DNA of 64,000 nucleotides, from positions 1-64,000 of the forward strand of contig NZ_BAKJ01000003.1 of NCBI RefSeq assembly GCF_000614125.1. The letters run 5' to 3'. The notes beneath the pieces were generated by a model, which saw only the letters and a program-made list of their open reading frames with translations, had not been told where the DNA came from and did no database searches. This stretch comes from Bacteroides rodentium JCM 16496 (GTDB taxonomy: Bacteria > Bacteroidota > Bacteroidia > Bacteroidales > Bacteroidaceae). This document shows positions 1 through 9,416 of the stretch, piece after piece; the stretch's first letter is position 1; every line of letters begins with the position of its first letter. Made by a program: the position numbers and the translations under genes.

Positions 1-1
1 G

Positions 2-226
2 AACCATTATCCTTTTCTATGCTTTGATGGTGGATACAAAGATGTGTGGCAATTGTTTGGGCACGTTCACACGAGGAAAAATAACACTGGAATTGACGCT
101 GCCCGGCTTCAGTATCTCTATCCAACGCAATACGATGTCGGAGTTGATAATAACAACTTCACACCTGTATCATTTGAACAGGTTAAGAGAATTATAAACA
201 AACAAATAGAAAAAGGAGAACAGTAA
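2..226 (+). CDS. Metallophosphoesterase, C-terminal part (5' truncated by window)
   Basis: The frame is open from the window start to the stop at 224-226, so only the last ~74 residues are seen. It contains NHYPFLCFDGGYKDVW followed by LFGHVHTR. The GHVH motif is the C-terminal metal-binding block of calcineurin-like metallophosphoesterases. The next gene starts one base after the stop and is in the same superfamily, so the two probably form an operon. The substrate (phosphodiester, nucleotide or protein) cannot be inferred. Confidence 0.7.
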   Translation, partial: NHYPFLCFDGGYKDVWQLFGHVHTRKNNTGIDAARLQYLYPTQYDVGVDNNNFTPVSFEQVKRIINKQIEKGEQ

Positions 227-227
227 T

Positions 228-995
228 ATGAAGATACAATATATGAGCGACCTGCATTTGGAGTTTAGTGATAACAGCAGGTGGTTAAAACATAATGAAT
301 TACCTGTAATAGGTGATATTTTGGTGCTTGCCGGAGATATATTTTACTTGAAAGACAAGGTTGCACCTTTGACGAATTTCTGGAAATGGGCATCTGCTAA
401 TTATCGCCAAGTACTTATTGTACCCGGAAACCATGAGTATTATAATTATTGCGATGTGATGGATAGAGGATTGCAATGGAAATGGATGTTCAAGGAAAAT
501 GTAGGGTATTATCAAAATCAAGTGGTATGGATAGATGATACAGATTTTATCATGAGTACTTTGTGGTCTCAGATTTCTCCTGCTGATGAATATTTTGTAT
601 GGAAGGGTATGAATGATTTTCGTCAGATAATGTATCAGGGTAAATTGCTTCAAACGGAGGAGTTTAATCAGATGCATACTTTCTGTTTGGATTTCATCAA
701 GCAAAGTCTGGCAGAAAGTACAGCAAAGCACATTGTGGTTGTGACACATCATCTTCCGACATTGGAGGTGGTAGCCAATCATCATAAAGGTTCTGTTCTA
801 AACAGTGCGTTTGCCACTGATTTGAGCGAACTTATATCCAATAATCGTATAGATGCTTGGATTTATGGGCACTCACACACCAATATTGATACTGAAATAA
901 ATGGTACAAAGGTTGTCTGCAATCAGATGGGATATATCTTTCAAAATGAACATATAACCAATGGCTTTGACCCAAGTAAATGTTTAATCTTGTGA
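228..995 (+). CDS. Calcineurin-like metallophosphoesterase
   Basis: A 255-residue protein with all metal-binding blocks of the family in order: SDLHLEF near residue 7, AGDIF near 36, GNHEYY near 67, THHLP near 173 and GHSHTN near 214. It should be a cytosolic dinuclear-metal phosphatase or phosphodiesterase; no signal peptide is visible. It follows a related partial gene by one base. Such genes are frequent cargo of Bacteroides mobile elements, but the substrate is unknown. It ends before a long inverted repeat that may terminate transcription. Confidence 0.85.
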   Translation: MKIQYMSDLHLEFSDNSRWLKHNELPVIGDILVLAGDIFYLKDKVAPLTNFWKWASANYRQVLIVPGNHEYYNYCDVMDRGLQWKWMFKENVGYYQNQVVWIDDTDFIMSTLWSQISPADEYFVWKGMNDFRQIMYQGKLLQTEEFNQMHTFCLDFIKQSLAESTAKHIVVVTHHLPTLEVVANHHKGSVLNSAFATDLSELISNNRIDAWIYGHSHTNIDTEINGTKVVCNQMGYIFQNEHITNGFDPSKCLIL

Positions 996-1027
996 TAGGT
1001 GATTGCTTATCCTATAATTAATCTTAT

Positions 1028-1091
1028 GCCTCAATGTGTCATATAGTAAATAAAAACGAATGGATTTATATACTATATGATATGTTGAGGC
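1028..1091 (+). terminator. Long interrupted inverted repeat after the metallophosphoesterase
   Basis: GCCTCAA (1028-1034) pairs with TTGAGGC (1085-1091), and TCATATAGTA (1039-1048) pairs with TACTATATGA (1071-1080). Two symmetric 4-base internal loops and a 22-base apex separate the arms. CTTTT follows on the plus strand, so it could terminate the gene ending at 995. It is longer and more AT-rich than a typical terminator, so a different origin is possible. Confidence 0.5.
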
Positions 1092-1114
1092 TTTTGGTTG
1101 GGCAAATAGGTATG

Positions 1115-1322
1115 TTACCGATATTCAGAATAAATATCTTGTAACGTATCATAGAATCTCCAACCGCAATCAGATACGCTGTCAATAAGTTCTCGTTCCA
1201 CTTTCGATTGAACTATCCCAATTTTTCGGATAGTTGCCTCTTTTAGTATGCTCTACTGATTCGTAAATCTGTCTAAGATGGTAGTTGATAGTTCGTACAT
1301 TTACTCCAAACAAATCAGCCAT
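1115..1322 (-). pseudogene. Decayed RhuM-like DNA-binding fragment
   Basis: On the minus strand, ADLFGVNVRTINYHLRQIYE is followed, after a frame change, by EATIRKIGIVQSKVERELID and a stop. This matches the N-terminal part of RhuM-family proteins (HTH-like start, then a short strand-rich block). The middle and C-terminal parts are absent, so it is a remnant. It lies directly downstream of a DinD-like remnant in the same orientation. Confidence 0.55.
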
Positions 1323-1340
1323 ACATGTTAAATGTATATT

Positions 1341-1591
1341 TTACACGTTGCGAAATGAGCCGAATACTAATCTAACCATTTCAACCGTATGGTTAAAATG
1401 CTCTGTTGTATTAAGTCCTTTATGGTTGGCTATCGCAATGGCTTTGCTTATTGTGCGTGTGAATTTTGATAGGTACTATAACCTGATGCAACACACAAAT
1501 CACGAGAAATCTAATACTCTGAACCGCTTTTATGCAGCTTTTTTATTTGTTCAAAATCAGAGCGGATAGGGGATGTGTTGTTTTCTTCCAT
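1341..1591 (-). pseudogene. Decayed DinD/BRO-like N-terminal fragment
   Basis: Minus-strand translation from 1591 gives MEENNTSPIRSDFEQIKKLH, then SRDLCVASGYSTYQNFTRTI and TTEHFNHTVEMVRL. This resembles the N-terminus of DNA-damage-inducible DinD/BRO-type proteins. A TAG sits where a Trp is expected after GSEY, one frameshift follows near the GYSTYQN segment, and the reading ends at a stop near 1341. Unlike the single-base frame breaks elsewhere, this copy also has a nonsense codon and a missing C-terminus, so it is genuinely decayed. Confidence 0.55.
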
Positions 1592-1622
1592 TGTCCTTAT
1601 TACATTTTAGAATTGCGAAAGC

Positions 1623-2048
1623 CTACTTATATAAATCCGGTCTCAATTCAATATTATGCTTCTTGATAATTTCTTCTATCGGAGAGCCTTTGGGAATTAC
1701 TTCGTAGGAATAAGATTTCTCAAATGCTTGTCGTCCGGCATCTGTCGTAAGTCCTCGGTCTTCAAGATTCATACAGCGTTCTTTGTTTAACTCAGTCCAA
1801 TGACTTCTTTTGCGACGAGGTGAAAGCCGTTGTGCAAGACGTCCGTCAGGCAATTTCTTTATGGTTGAATCAATCCACCCGAAGCATAATGCTTCCTCAA
1901 CGACCTCAATGTATGGAATACATGTGTATGTGGGCTGTTTAGAGCGTGAAGTGATAACCCAACACGATTTCGCTTGGTTGTGGTTATCCTTCAGCCAATT
2001 CCTTAGCTCGTTGCGGTCTGTGAAGTCCAGTAGATTGATAATTTCCAT
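1623..2048 (-). CDS. YdeI/OmpD-associated family protein (short C-terminus)
   Basis: The start at 2048 gives MEIINLLDFTDRNELRNWL; an upstream in-frame ATG at 2072 would overlap a repeat. The family signatures are CFGWIDSTIKKLPDGR and SHWTELNKERC. YdeI-like proteins are usually near 190 residues, but this one stops after about 141 (RPDLYK), so the C-terminal helices are missing. The family is loosely linked to bacteriocin or peptide resistance; the function here is unknown. The decayed DinD fragment follows downstream. Confidence 0.65.
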   Translation of the reverse strand: MEIINLLDFTDRNELRNWLKDNHNQAKSCWVITSRSKQPTYTCIPYIEVVEEALCFGWIDSTIKKLPDGRLAQRLSPRRKRSHWTELNKERCMNLEDRGLTTDAGRQAFEKSYSYEVIPKGSPIEEIIKKHNIELRPDLYK

Positions 2049-2065
2049 TTCTGCCTCTTGCTTGT

Positions 2066-2095
2066 AATTCAATTGATATAGTTATAATTCAATTG
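2066..2095. repeat. Two direct AATTCAATTG repeats 20 bp apart
   Basis: AATTCAATTG occurs at 2066-2075 and 2086-2095, giving 20-base spacing, about two helical turns. Each copy contains the palindrome CAATTG. The pair lies just upstream of the YdeI-like start and in the region divergent to the XRE regulator gene. A regulator-binding role is inference. Confidence 0.4.
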
Positions 2096-2177
2096 TTTTT
2101 GATTATTATGGGGCATAACTCATTTGAGAATTGCCTTTTCTTAATGCAAATATACTCTATTGTCGAATATAATTCAC

Positions 2178-2185
2178 TATATTTG
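2178..2185 (+). promoter_or_regulatory. Bacteroides-type -7 box for the restriction-modification operon
   Basis: TATATTTG matches the Bacteroides sigma-factor -7 consensus TAnnTTTG. It lies 22 bases before the ATG of the XRE regulator at 2208, giving a very short leader. No well-spaced -33 TTTG is visible. Confidence 0.55.
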
Positions 2186-2207
2186 CACTATAAAATCGAA
2201 TCAAAGA

Positions 2208-2411
2208 ATGAAACTGAATAGAATAAAGGCTGTATTATCTGAAAAAGGTATCTCTCAGACATGGTTGGCAAAGAAACTTGGCAAGAGTTTCAGTATGGTA
2301 AATGCTTATGCCTGTAATAGGATTCAACCGAATTTGGAAACCTTGCAACAGATAGCAGAGATATTGCAGGTCGATTTGAAGGATTTGATAACCGACAAAA
2401 AGGATAGGTGA
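2208..2411 (+). CDS. XRE-family helix-turn-helix regulator
   Basis: A 67-residue protein starting MKLNRIKAVLSEKGISQ, essentially one XRE/Cro-type HTH domain (SQTWLAKKLGKSFSMVNAYA) followed by LEILQVDL-like residues typical of the family. The ATG at 2208 is preferred over 2160 because it starts the domain directly and leaves room for the -7 box. Its stop is one base before hsdR, so it probably acts as a control protein for the restriction-modification operon, delaying or autoregulating it. That role is inferred from position. Confidence 0.8.
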   Translation: MKLNRIKAVLSEKGISQTWLAKKLGKSFSMVNAYACNRIQPNLETLQQIAEILQVDLKDLITDKKDR

Positions 2412-2412
2412 T

Positions 2413-5400
2413 ATGAAGCAGTTTTCGGAAGCTACACGGGTGCAGATGCCTGCAATGGTTCACCTGACCCGAATAGGATATACTTACTTTGGTAAGTTGA
2501 GTGAAGATAAGAATGGCACGGTCTATGACGGTGACACGAATATTCTTTTGCAGGTATTTGAACGGCAGTTTAAAAATCTGAATCCCGGACACGAGGGAGA
2601 GTTTCTTCAAGTTTTGAAAGATATTCGCAAGGAACTGAACGATGATGATCTCGGTCGAGGCTTTTACAATCGCCTCAAAGCCGTTTCGCCTGTAAAGCTG
2701 ATAGACTTTGATAACATTGGGAATAATACGTTCCATTTCACAGCCGAATTTACCTGTAAGAACGGACAGGATGAATTTCGTCCTGACATTACTTTGTTCG
2801 TAAACGGGTTGCCACTTTGTTTTGTAGAAGTGAAGAAACCCAACAATCATGGTGGTATGTTGGCAGAGAGCGCACGAATGAACAAAGAACGTTTTCCCAA
2901 TAAGAAATTCCGCCGTTTCATCAACATTACGCAGTTGATGATATTCAGCAATAATATGGAATATGATGCGTTGGGCGGTATCGTACCCATACAAGGGGCT
3001 TTCTATTGTACTGGGGCACGTTCATACGCACCATTCAATTGCTTCCGTGAAGAAAATTTAAGCGGTCAGAAAATTGCACCATTCCATCGTGACTACCTGT
3101 ATAAGGAGATTGACAAAACGGTGGAAAAACTGATATTGTCTGATTACAACTGCCAAGTTATTCATACAAGCCCTGAATATCAGACAAATCTCGGTTTCAA
3201 TACTCCTACAAACCGAATTTTAACCTCTATGTGTTCACCTGAACGGTTGTTGTACATCATTCGATATGGTATTGCCTATGTCCGTATGGAGCGTGAGGTG
3301 GATGGAAAGATAGAATCTACCGACCAAAAGCATATCATGCGTTACCAACAATTGTTTGCATCGTTAGCTATTCGCCAAAAACTGGCAGAGGGGATAAAAT
3401 CGGGCGTAGTATGGCATACACAAGGGAGTGGTAAAACCGCCTTGTCATACTATCTGACCGATATTCTTAACGATTTCTACTCCAAGCAGAACAAGGTTGC
3501 CAAATTCTATTTCATAGTTGACCGTCTTGACCTTTTGGAACAAGCCACACAAGAGTTTGAAGCTCGTGGACTGGTAGTATCTACTGCCAATACAAGAGCC
3601 GAACTGATGGAGCAGTTTCGCAGTAATCAGGCTCAACAGGGTGTAAGCGGACAGGCAGAAATTACGGTTGTGAACATTCAACGCTTTGCCGAGGATAAAG
3701 AAAAAGTACGCATCAGCATTATGCAACCAATCTTCAACGCATCTTCATTCTTGACGAGGCACATCGAGGATATAAACCCGGTGGCTGCTTTCTTGCCAAT
3801 CTCTTTGATGCCGACACCGATGCTGTCAAAATCGCACTTACTGGTACACCGTTGTTAAAAGAGGAACGTGCCAGTTGCAAGGTGTTCGGTAATTATCTGC
3901 ACACCTACTATTACGACAAGTCCATTGCCGACGGCTACACGCTGAAAATCATACGCGAGGATATAGAAACCTCCTACAAAGAACGTTTGTCTGATGTGTA
4001 TGACAAACTGGAAACCCTTGTGCAAAAAAAGGACATCCGTAAGTCGGAAATCATAGAGCATCCAAGTTATGTAAACGAGTTAGCTCGTTACATTATGACG
4101 GACTTAAAAGAGTTTCGCAAGATACAGGGTGACGATACTTTGGGTGGTATGGTTATCTGTGAAACCAGCGAACAGGCAAGACGGCTTTATGATGTATTCC
4201 AAGAAGAGTGGCAGAAGTATCAGCCGAAGCCCATCAAGATAAAACTTGCCGATGGTTCGTATGTGGTGGGTGAGCCGGAAGTGGATTACAAATCAAAATA
4301 CAGACCGCTGAAAGCCGGAATCATTCTTCACGATACGGATGATAAGGAAACTCGTAAGCAGATAGTCAAGGACTTCAAGAAAAATATGACAGTGGATATT
4401 CTCATTGTCTTCAATATGCTTTTGACTGGTTTTGATGCGCCACGTTTGAAACGCCTGTATTTCGGGCGCAAATTGAAAGACCACAATCTGCTTCAAGCCA
4501 TAACACGTGTAAACCGCCCTTATCCCGGTATGCGTTACGGTTTTGTCATTGACTTTGCCGACATCAAGCGCAACTTCAAGGAAACTAATGAAGCATATTT
4601 GCAAGAGCTAAACCGCTTTAATGATGTAGATGAGACTGGCGAATCCGCTGCTACCGACACCTTTACCCAAGTCATTGAGGACAAGGAAGAGATATTGAAC
4701 CAAATGAAGAAAGTTCGGCAAACGCTCTTCAATTACACATATGACAATGCAGAAGAATTTTCTTCTGAAATCTCCACTGAAGAGGATAAAGCTGTATTGC
4801 TCGACCTCAAACAGGCATTGGAATCAGCCAAGAACATGGCGAACATCGTGCGTACATTCGGTGATGATGAAATGAAAGAGCAATTTGTCAAACTCGAAAT
4901 CACCAAGTTGCCGCAACTACTCTCTGAGGTACAGAGACGGATTAGTATCATCAATCAGAAAGAGGCTTTCAATACAAACGAGGAAACGAAAACTCTTATC
5001 AATGAGGCAATGATGGATATTGAGTTCACTTTCTCCAAAATAGGACAAGAGGAAATGCACCTTATATCCGGTGGTGTGGAATTGAAAGAGAAATGGCAGC
5101 GTACCATTTCTTCGTTTACCCAGAACTTTGACCAAGACGACCCGGAGTTCATTTCGTTGCGTGAAGCATTTATGGAACGCTTCAAGGAACATGGTTTTGT
5201 GATTGACACGATAGCCAAGTTCAACGAGGAAACACAGGCTTTGGATGAAATCATCGGTCGCCTGCAAGACCTACAAAAGCGCAACAATGTCTTGTTGAAA
5301 AAGTACAAGGGCGATGAAAAATTTGCTCGTGTACACAAGCGCATACGTGAAGTGAATAAGCAAAGGGAAGATAAAGGACAGAAGCCTATGTTCTCTTTCC

Positions 5401-5642
5401 TTGATGAAGAGATTGCAGCTATCCTCAATATTATAAAAGAGGATGTAGATGCCAAAGTGTATGACCGTAACGACATTCTGAAAAAAGATGCTTATTTCGG
5501 GCGCACGGTAATGGCTCTCATCAACGGATGCCTGTTTCATTTTCCGCAAATCAAGCCGGAGATGGACGATTACAAGTTCATCCAGACACGTATTTCACAA
5601 CAGTATATCAACCAATATAACGCCACTTACGGCATTGCATAA
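2413..5642 (+). CDS. hsdR: Type I restriction endonuclease subunit R, frame broken once
   Basis: The R subunit performs ATP-driven DNA translocation and cleavage in a complex with HsdM and HsdS. The N-terminal nuclease domain shows RPDITLFVNGLPLCFVEVKK (PD-D/ExK type). Walker A is TQGSGKTAL near residue 340. The frame breaks near 3717; restoring one base after AGC continues the protein through FILDEAHRGYKPGG, which contains the DEAH box, into the second frame beginning near 3852. The C-terminus ends at 5642. The restored length is about 1,076 residues, normal for HsdR. It follows the XRE gene by one base and precedes hsdM by five. Confidence 0.9.
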
Positions 5643-5647
5643 AGATT

Positions 5648-7308
5648 ATGTCAGGGATTAAAGAAAAAACATTAAAACTCATCGATGGGCTTAAAGCCAC
5701 CTGCCAATCATACGGTATGGGAAACGATGGTAACGAATATAAGATTATCACTCAGGTATTTCTATATAAATTTCTGAATGACAAATTCGGCTATGAACTG
5801 AAAAATGCGAAAAGCGAAATAGCCAAGAAACTGACAGGAAATGTAAAATGGGAAACGGCATACGAGAATCTTTCAGACGATGAACGTATGCTTATTCAGA
5901 GTGCCATTTCGCCTGATGTTCCAATGCTCGAACCATACCATCTGATTGCCAATCTTTGGAATCAGCAAGGGAAAGGTGATTTTGACGCGATATTCGACTC
6001 CACGATGACGGATATAGCGGAACTGAATGCAGATATATTCTCCACGCAGACCACAGCCAACACAAAGATTCCATTGTTCGAAGCATTGACACCGTTTGTG
6101 ACCGATTCGGCACAACGTGCGCCATTTGCCCGTGCTCTGGTGGATAAGCTCGTGAATTTCTCTTTCGAGGAAGCGTTTGCACAGAATTACGACTTCTTCT
6201 CCAGTATCTTTGAATATCTGATTAAAGACTACAATACAGCCGGAGGTGGCAAGTATGCGGAATATTATACGCCTCATGCCATTGCCACGATTATGGCTCG
6301 TCTGTTGGTGGGCGACAATGCCGACCTGCATAGCATGGAGTGTTACGACCCCTCGGCAGGAACAGGTACATTGCTTATGGCGCTCAGTCATCAAATAGGC
6401 GAAGACCGCTGCACCATCTTCTCGCAGGATATTTCCCAGCGAAGCAATAAGATGCTGAAATTAAATCTATTGCTTAACGGACTTGTGTCTTCGCTTGACA
6501 ATGCTATTCAAGGCGATACACTTGTAAGCCTTATCACAAGAGTGATGACGGACAGCAGTTGCGCCAATTCGATTTTGTGGTGAGCAATCCGCCCTTCAAG
6601 ATGGACTTCTCTGATACCAGAGAGAAGATTGCTGCCATGCCAGCCCGTTTTTGGGCGGGAGTACCTAATGTGCCTGCCAAAAAGAAAGAATCAATGGCTA
6701 TATATACCTGTTTTATTCAGCACGTTATCAATTCACTGAAAAAGACAGGCAAGGGTGCGATTGTTATCCCTACTGGTTTTATTACGGCCAAAAGTGGCAT
6801 TGAGAACAAAATTCTTCATCGGATTGTAGATGACAAAGTTGTGTTCGGATGTGTTTCCATGCCAAGCAACGTGTTTGCCAATACTGGTACGAATGTCAGT
6901 GTGCTGTTCTTTGATAAGTCGGCAACCGCTGACAAAGTAATCTTGATTGATGCCAGCAAATTAGGCGAAGAATATAAAGATGCTAACGGGCTGAAAAAGG
7001 TGCGCTTGAACGATGACGAGATAGAAAAGATTGTCGGCACATTCCAGCGAAAAGAAGCTGTGGAAGATTTCTCTGTGGCTGTTACTTACGATGAGATAAA
7101 GGAAAAGAACTATTCTCTTTCTGCCGGACAGTATTTCGACATCAAGATAGATTATGTAGATATTACGGAAGAAGAGTTTAATTCCCGAATGGCGGACTAC
7201 AAGCAAATCCTTTTCGAGCAATTTGCAGAGAGCCATCGTTTGGAAGAAGAAATCATGAAACAGTTGGATGCTTTGCACTTCAACGTAAATGTAGGCAACA
7301 ATGAGTAA
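5648..7308 (+). CDS. hsdM: Type I DNA methyltransferase subunit M, frame broken once
   Basis: An N6-adenine methyltransferase acting with HsdS. The N-terminal HsdM_N-like helical region is followed by YDPSAGTGTLLMAL (AdoMet motif I) and by VVSNPPFKMDF, the NPPF catalytic motif. The frame breaks near 6529, where AGCCTTAT should read AGCCCTTAT. Restoring one C joins both parts through SPYHKSDDGQQLRQFDFVV, giving about 553 residues. The last codons overlap the start of the RhuM-like gene (ATGAGTAA), indicating translational coupling. Confidence 0.9.
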
Positions 7309-8300
7309 CGAAATACAGTTTTTGTTATATAGCCTCCCCGATGAAGAGGTAAGGTGCAGGTAGTTATAAAAGACGAGACCATTTGGTGTACACAAAAGGC
7401 TATGGCAGAGCTTTTCGGTATTGATAAATCGGGTATCAGTCGGCATATAGCAACATCTTTAAGGATGAAGAATTACAGCAAGACACGACAGTTGCAAAAA
7501 TTGCAACCGTCGTAAATCGAGGTATAAGAGGTGAGGTTGAAGAGTTGGTCGATTTCTATAATCTCGATATGATTATTGCAGTAGGCTATCGTGTTTCTTC
7601 TCCCAAAGCAACCAAGTTCCGCCAATGGGCAACTAAGATTCTTAATGAGTATATTAAGAAGGGCTTTGTGCTTGACGATGAACGCTTAAAGCAAGGCACG
7701 GCACTATTCGGTAAAGACTATTTCCGTGAATTGCTTGAAAGGGTACGCTCCATCCGTGCCAGTGAACGGCGTATTTGGCAACAGATTACTGATATATACG
7801 CAGAATGTAGTATCGATTATGACAAGAACTCGCCTACCACACACGATTTCTATGCCATGATACAAAACCGTTTTCACTATGCCATTACTGGGCAAACGGC
7901 AGCAGAGATCATCTACACGAAGGCTGACCATACCCAAGAACACATGGGGCTGACCACATGGAAGAATGCACCTGATGGGCGTATCTTGAAATCAGATGTG
8001 TCAATAGCCAAGAACTATTTGCAGGAAAATGAAATTCGTCGGCTGGAACGTGCCGTAACAGGGTATTTTGATTATATCGAAGACCTCATAGAGCGTGAGA
8101 ATGCGTTTAATATGGAGCAATTTGCAGCCAGTGTCAATGAGTTCTTGACTTTCCGCAAATATCAGATATTGCCGGATAAAGGATGTATTTCTGCGGCACA
8201 AGCCAAGGCAAAGGCTGAAAGCGAATACGATATTTTTAATAGAACCCAACGGATTGATTCTGACTTCGACAAACAGATTAAAGGAATGTTGGATAAGTAA
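7301..8300 (+). CDS. RhuM-family protein, frame broken twice
   Basis: The start at 7301 overlaps the hsdM stop. Joining the frames gives MSNEIQFLLYSLPDEEGKVQ, then WCTQKAMAELFGIDKSGISR and VEELVDFYNLDMIIAVGYRV, the classic RhuM (virulence-associated) arrangement, ending at 8300; about 333 residues. Single bases are missing near 7349 (GAGGTAAGG for GAGGGTAAGG) and near 7448 (CATATAGC for CATATAAGC). RhuM-like genes often sit inside type I restriction-modification operons of gut bacteria; the molecular role is unknown. The N-terminal part is probably DNA-binding. Confidence 0.8.
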
Positions 8301-8303
8301 TTC

Positions 8304-8364
8304 TTCCACAAGTTGTGGAAAATTTATTTATCCAATGTCTACATTTACTCCACAAGTTGGGGAG
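8304..8364. repeat. Two related 17-bp palindromes in the restriction-modification operon
   Basis: TTCCACAAGTTGTGGAA (8304-8320) is a perfect palindrome around a central G. CTCCACAAGTTGGGGAG (8348-8364) is a second copy with one arm mismatch. Their centres are 44 bp apart. They lie after the RhuM-like stop; the second overlaps a possible 35-codon gene. They could be an operator pair or an RNA-level element. Confidence 0.4.
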
Positions 8365-8441
8365 CAAATACGGTTATTATAGAAGAGAATGAAGCTAAGT
8401 TGGGATACATAAACAATAAATTGAAGGAAAGACATGATTGA
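8335..8441 (+). CDS. Possible 35-residue protein, frame broken once
   Basis: From ATG 8335 the reading gives MSTFTPQVGEQIRLL. After restoring one A near 8380 it continues IEENEAKLGYINNKLKERHD to a TGA at 8439-8441, overlapping the next start at 8434. Support is the coherent helical reading and the overlap with the neighbouring start. It is too short for a family call. Confidence 0.35.
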
Positions 8442-8736
8442 TTACGATAAGATTTCACAATATGAAACCACTATGGCAATGAACCTTGTTAGTGGTGCTA
8501 ATTTAATTGGCATGGCGATTTCAGACCTTATAGGAAACAAAACTCGATGTATATCTGAGAATGATTTACATAACGGTATTGAATACTTGATTGCCAAACA
8601 AAAGAAAGAAATAGAAGAAAACCAAAATCTTTCTACAACACAGAAAAATATAGCAAAAGAACAAGACGAATACCAATTAAAGATTCTGGAAGAATGGATA
8701 AAATCATATCTTAAGAACCAAAATAGATTACAATGA
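8434..8736 (+). CDS. Small helical protein upstream of hsdS
   Basis: A 100-residue, charged, helix-rich protein with a Lys/Glu-rich second half (KQKKEIEENQNLSTTQKNIA), suggesting a coiled coil. Its end overlaps the hsdS start at 8733 by four bases (ATGA), so it is translated together with hsdS. I do not recognise a family. The position suggests an accessory of the specificity subunit, but that is inference. Confidence 0.65.
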   Translation: MIDYDKISQYETTMAMNLVSGANLIGMAISDLIGNKTRCISENDLHNGIEYLIAKQKKEIEENQNLSTTQKNIAKEQDEYQLKILEEWIKSYLKNQNRLQ

Positions 8737-9416
8737 AATTGACAAAATATAAACTGAAAGAAATCCTTGACGTTACAAGAGGAGCAAGTCTCAGTGGCGA
8801 GTTTTACGCCACTGAGGGACAATATGTTCGTTTAACTTGTGGAAACTTCGACTATCAAAATAATTGTTTCAAGGAAAATAAGTCAAAAGACAATCTTTAT
8901 TATGTCGGTGATTTCAAGTCGGATTTCTTAATGGATGAAGGGGATATTATTACCCCTCTGACAGAACAGGCTATTGGTTTGCTTGGCTCTACCGCCATTA
9001 TCCCAGAAAGCGGTAAATATATTCAAAGTCAAGATGTGGCAAAGATTATTTGTAAAGAAGAACTGTTAGACAAGGATTTCGCTTTCTATCTCATATCTTC
9101 TACTTTAGTCAAACAGCAATTAAGTGCAGCTGCCCAACAAACAAAAATTCGCCACACTTCACCAGATAAAATCAAGGATTGTACCGTATGGATTCCTGAA
9201 TTAACTGAGCAGAAACGTATTGGCAAGTTGCTTCGTAGCCTTGATCGTAAAATCGAGCTTAACCGAGCGATAAATCAGAATTTACGTACAAGCCGAGTGC
9301 AAAGCCAAACGAAATTTGAGTTTTGCCGAGACGCAACCGTAAATGCCGATGTCAGTCGGAATTTACCGACACTTGACCATTCATCAGAAGAGGTAGAAGC
9401 TCGTCACGCTGCTTGA
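8733..9416 (+). CDS. hsdS: Half-length HsdS (first target-recognition domain only)
   Basis: The operon-linked specificity gene. Residues 1 to about 184 are an N-terminal target-recognition domain (MKLTKYKLKEILDVTRGASL) followed by the conserved spacer helix LTEQKRIGKLLRSLDRKIEL ending NRAINQNL. At that point the 14-bp core at 9271-9284 occurs, and the frame runs 43 residues into unrelated sequence. The last ~20 residues are antisense to the end of the opposite hsdS gene. A normal HsdS has two domains and ~400 residues. Inversion with the core at 10072 would fuse this half to a complete second half. Confidence 0.85.
   Translation: MKLTKYKLKEILDVTRGASLSGEFYATEGQYVRLTCGNFDYQNNCFKENKSKDNLYYVGDFKSDFLMDEGDIITPLTEQAIGLLGSTAIIPESGKYIQSQDVAKIICKEELLDKDFAFYLISSTLVKQQLSAAAQQTKIRHTSPDKIKDCTVWIPELTEQKRIGKLLRSLDRKIELNRAINQNLRTSRVQSQTKFEFCRDATVNADVSRNLPTLDHSSEEVEARHAA
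9271..9284 (+). other. Recombination core S1 of the hsdS shufflon
   Basis: TAAATCAGAATTTA, two 5-bp inverted arms (TAAAT and ATTTA) around the asymmetric 4-base spacer CAGA. It lies in the INQNL codons at the end of the HsdS spacer helix. Plus orientation. The same 14 bases occur at 10072, 11715 and 13206. The arm-spacer-arm layout is what a tyrosine recombinase would use. Confidence 0.75.

Noticed and set aside
1285..1569. 94-codon plus-strand frame
   Set aside because: The minus strand carries recognisable DinD-like sequence in the same bases; the plus frame has no family features.
2290..2994. Long minus-strand frame (234 codons) across the start of hsdR
   Set aside because: It lies antisense to the XRE gene and HsdR N-terminus, whose nuclease motifs and operon layout fix the coding strand.
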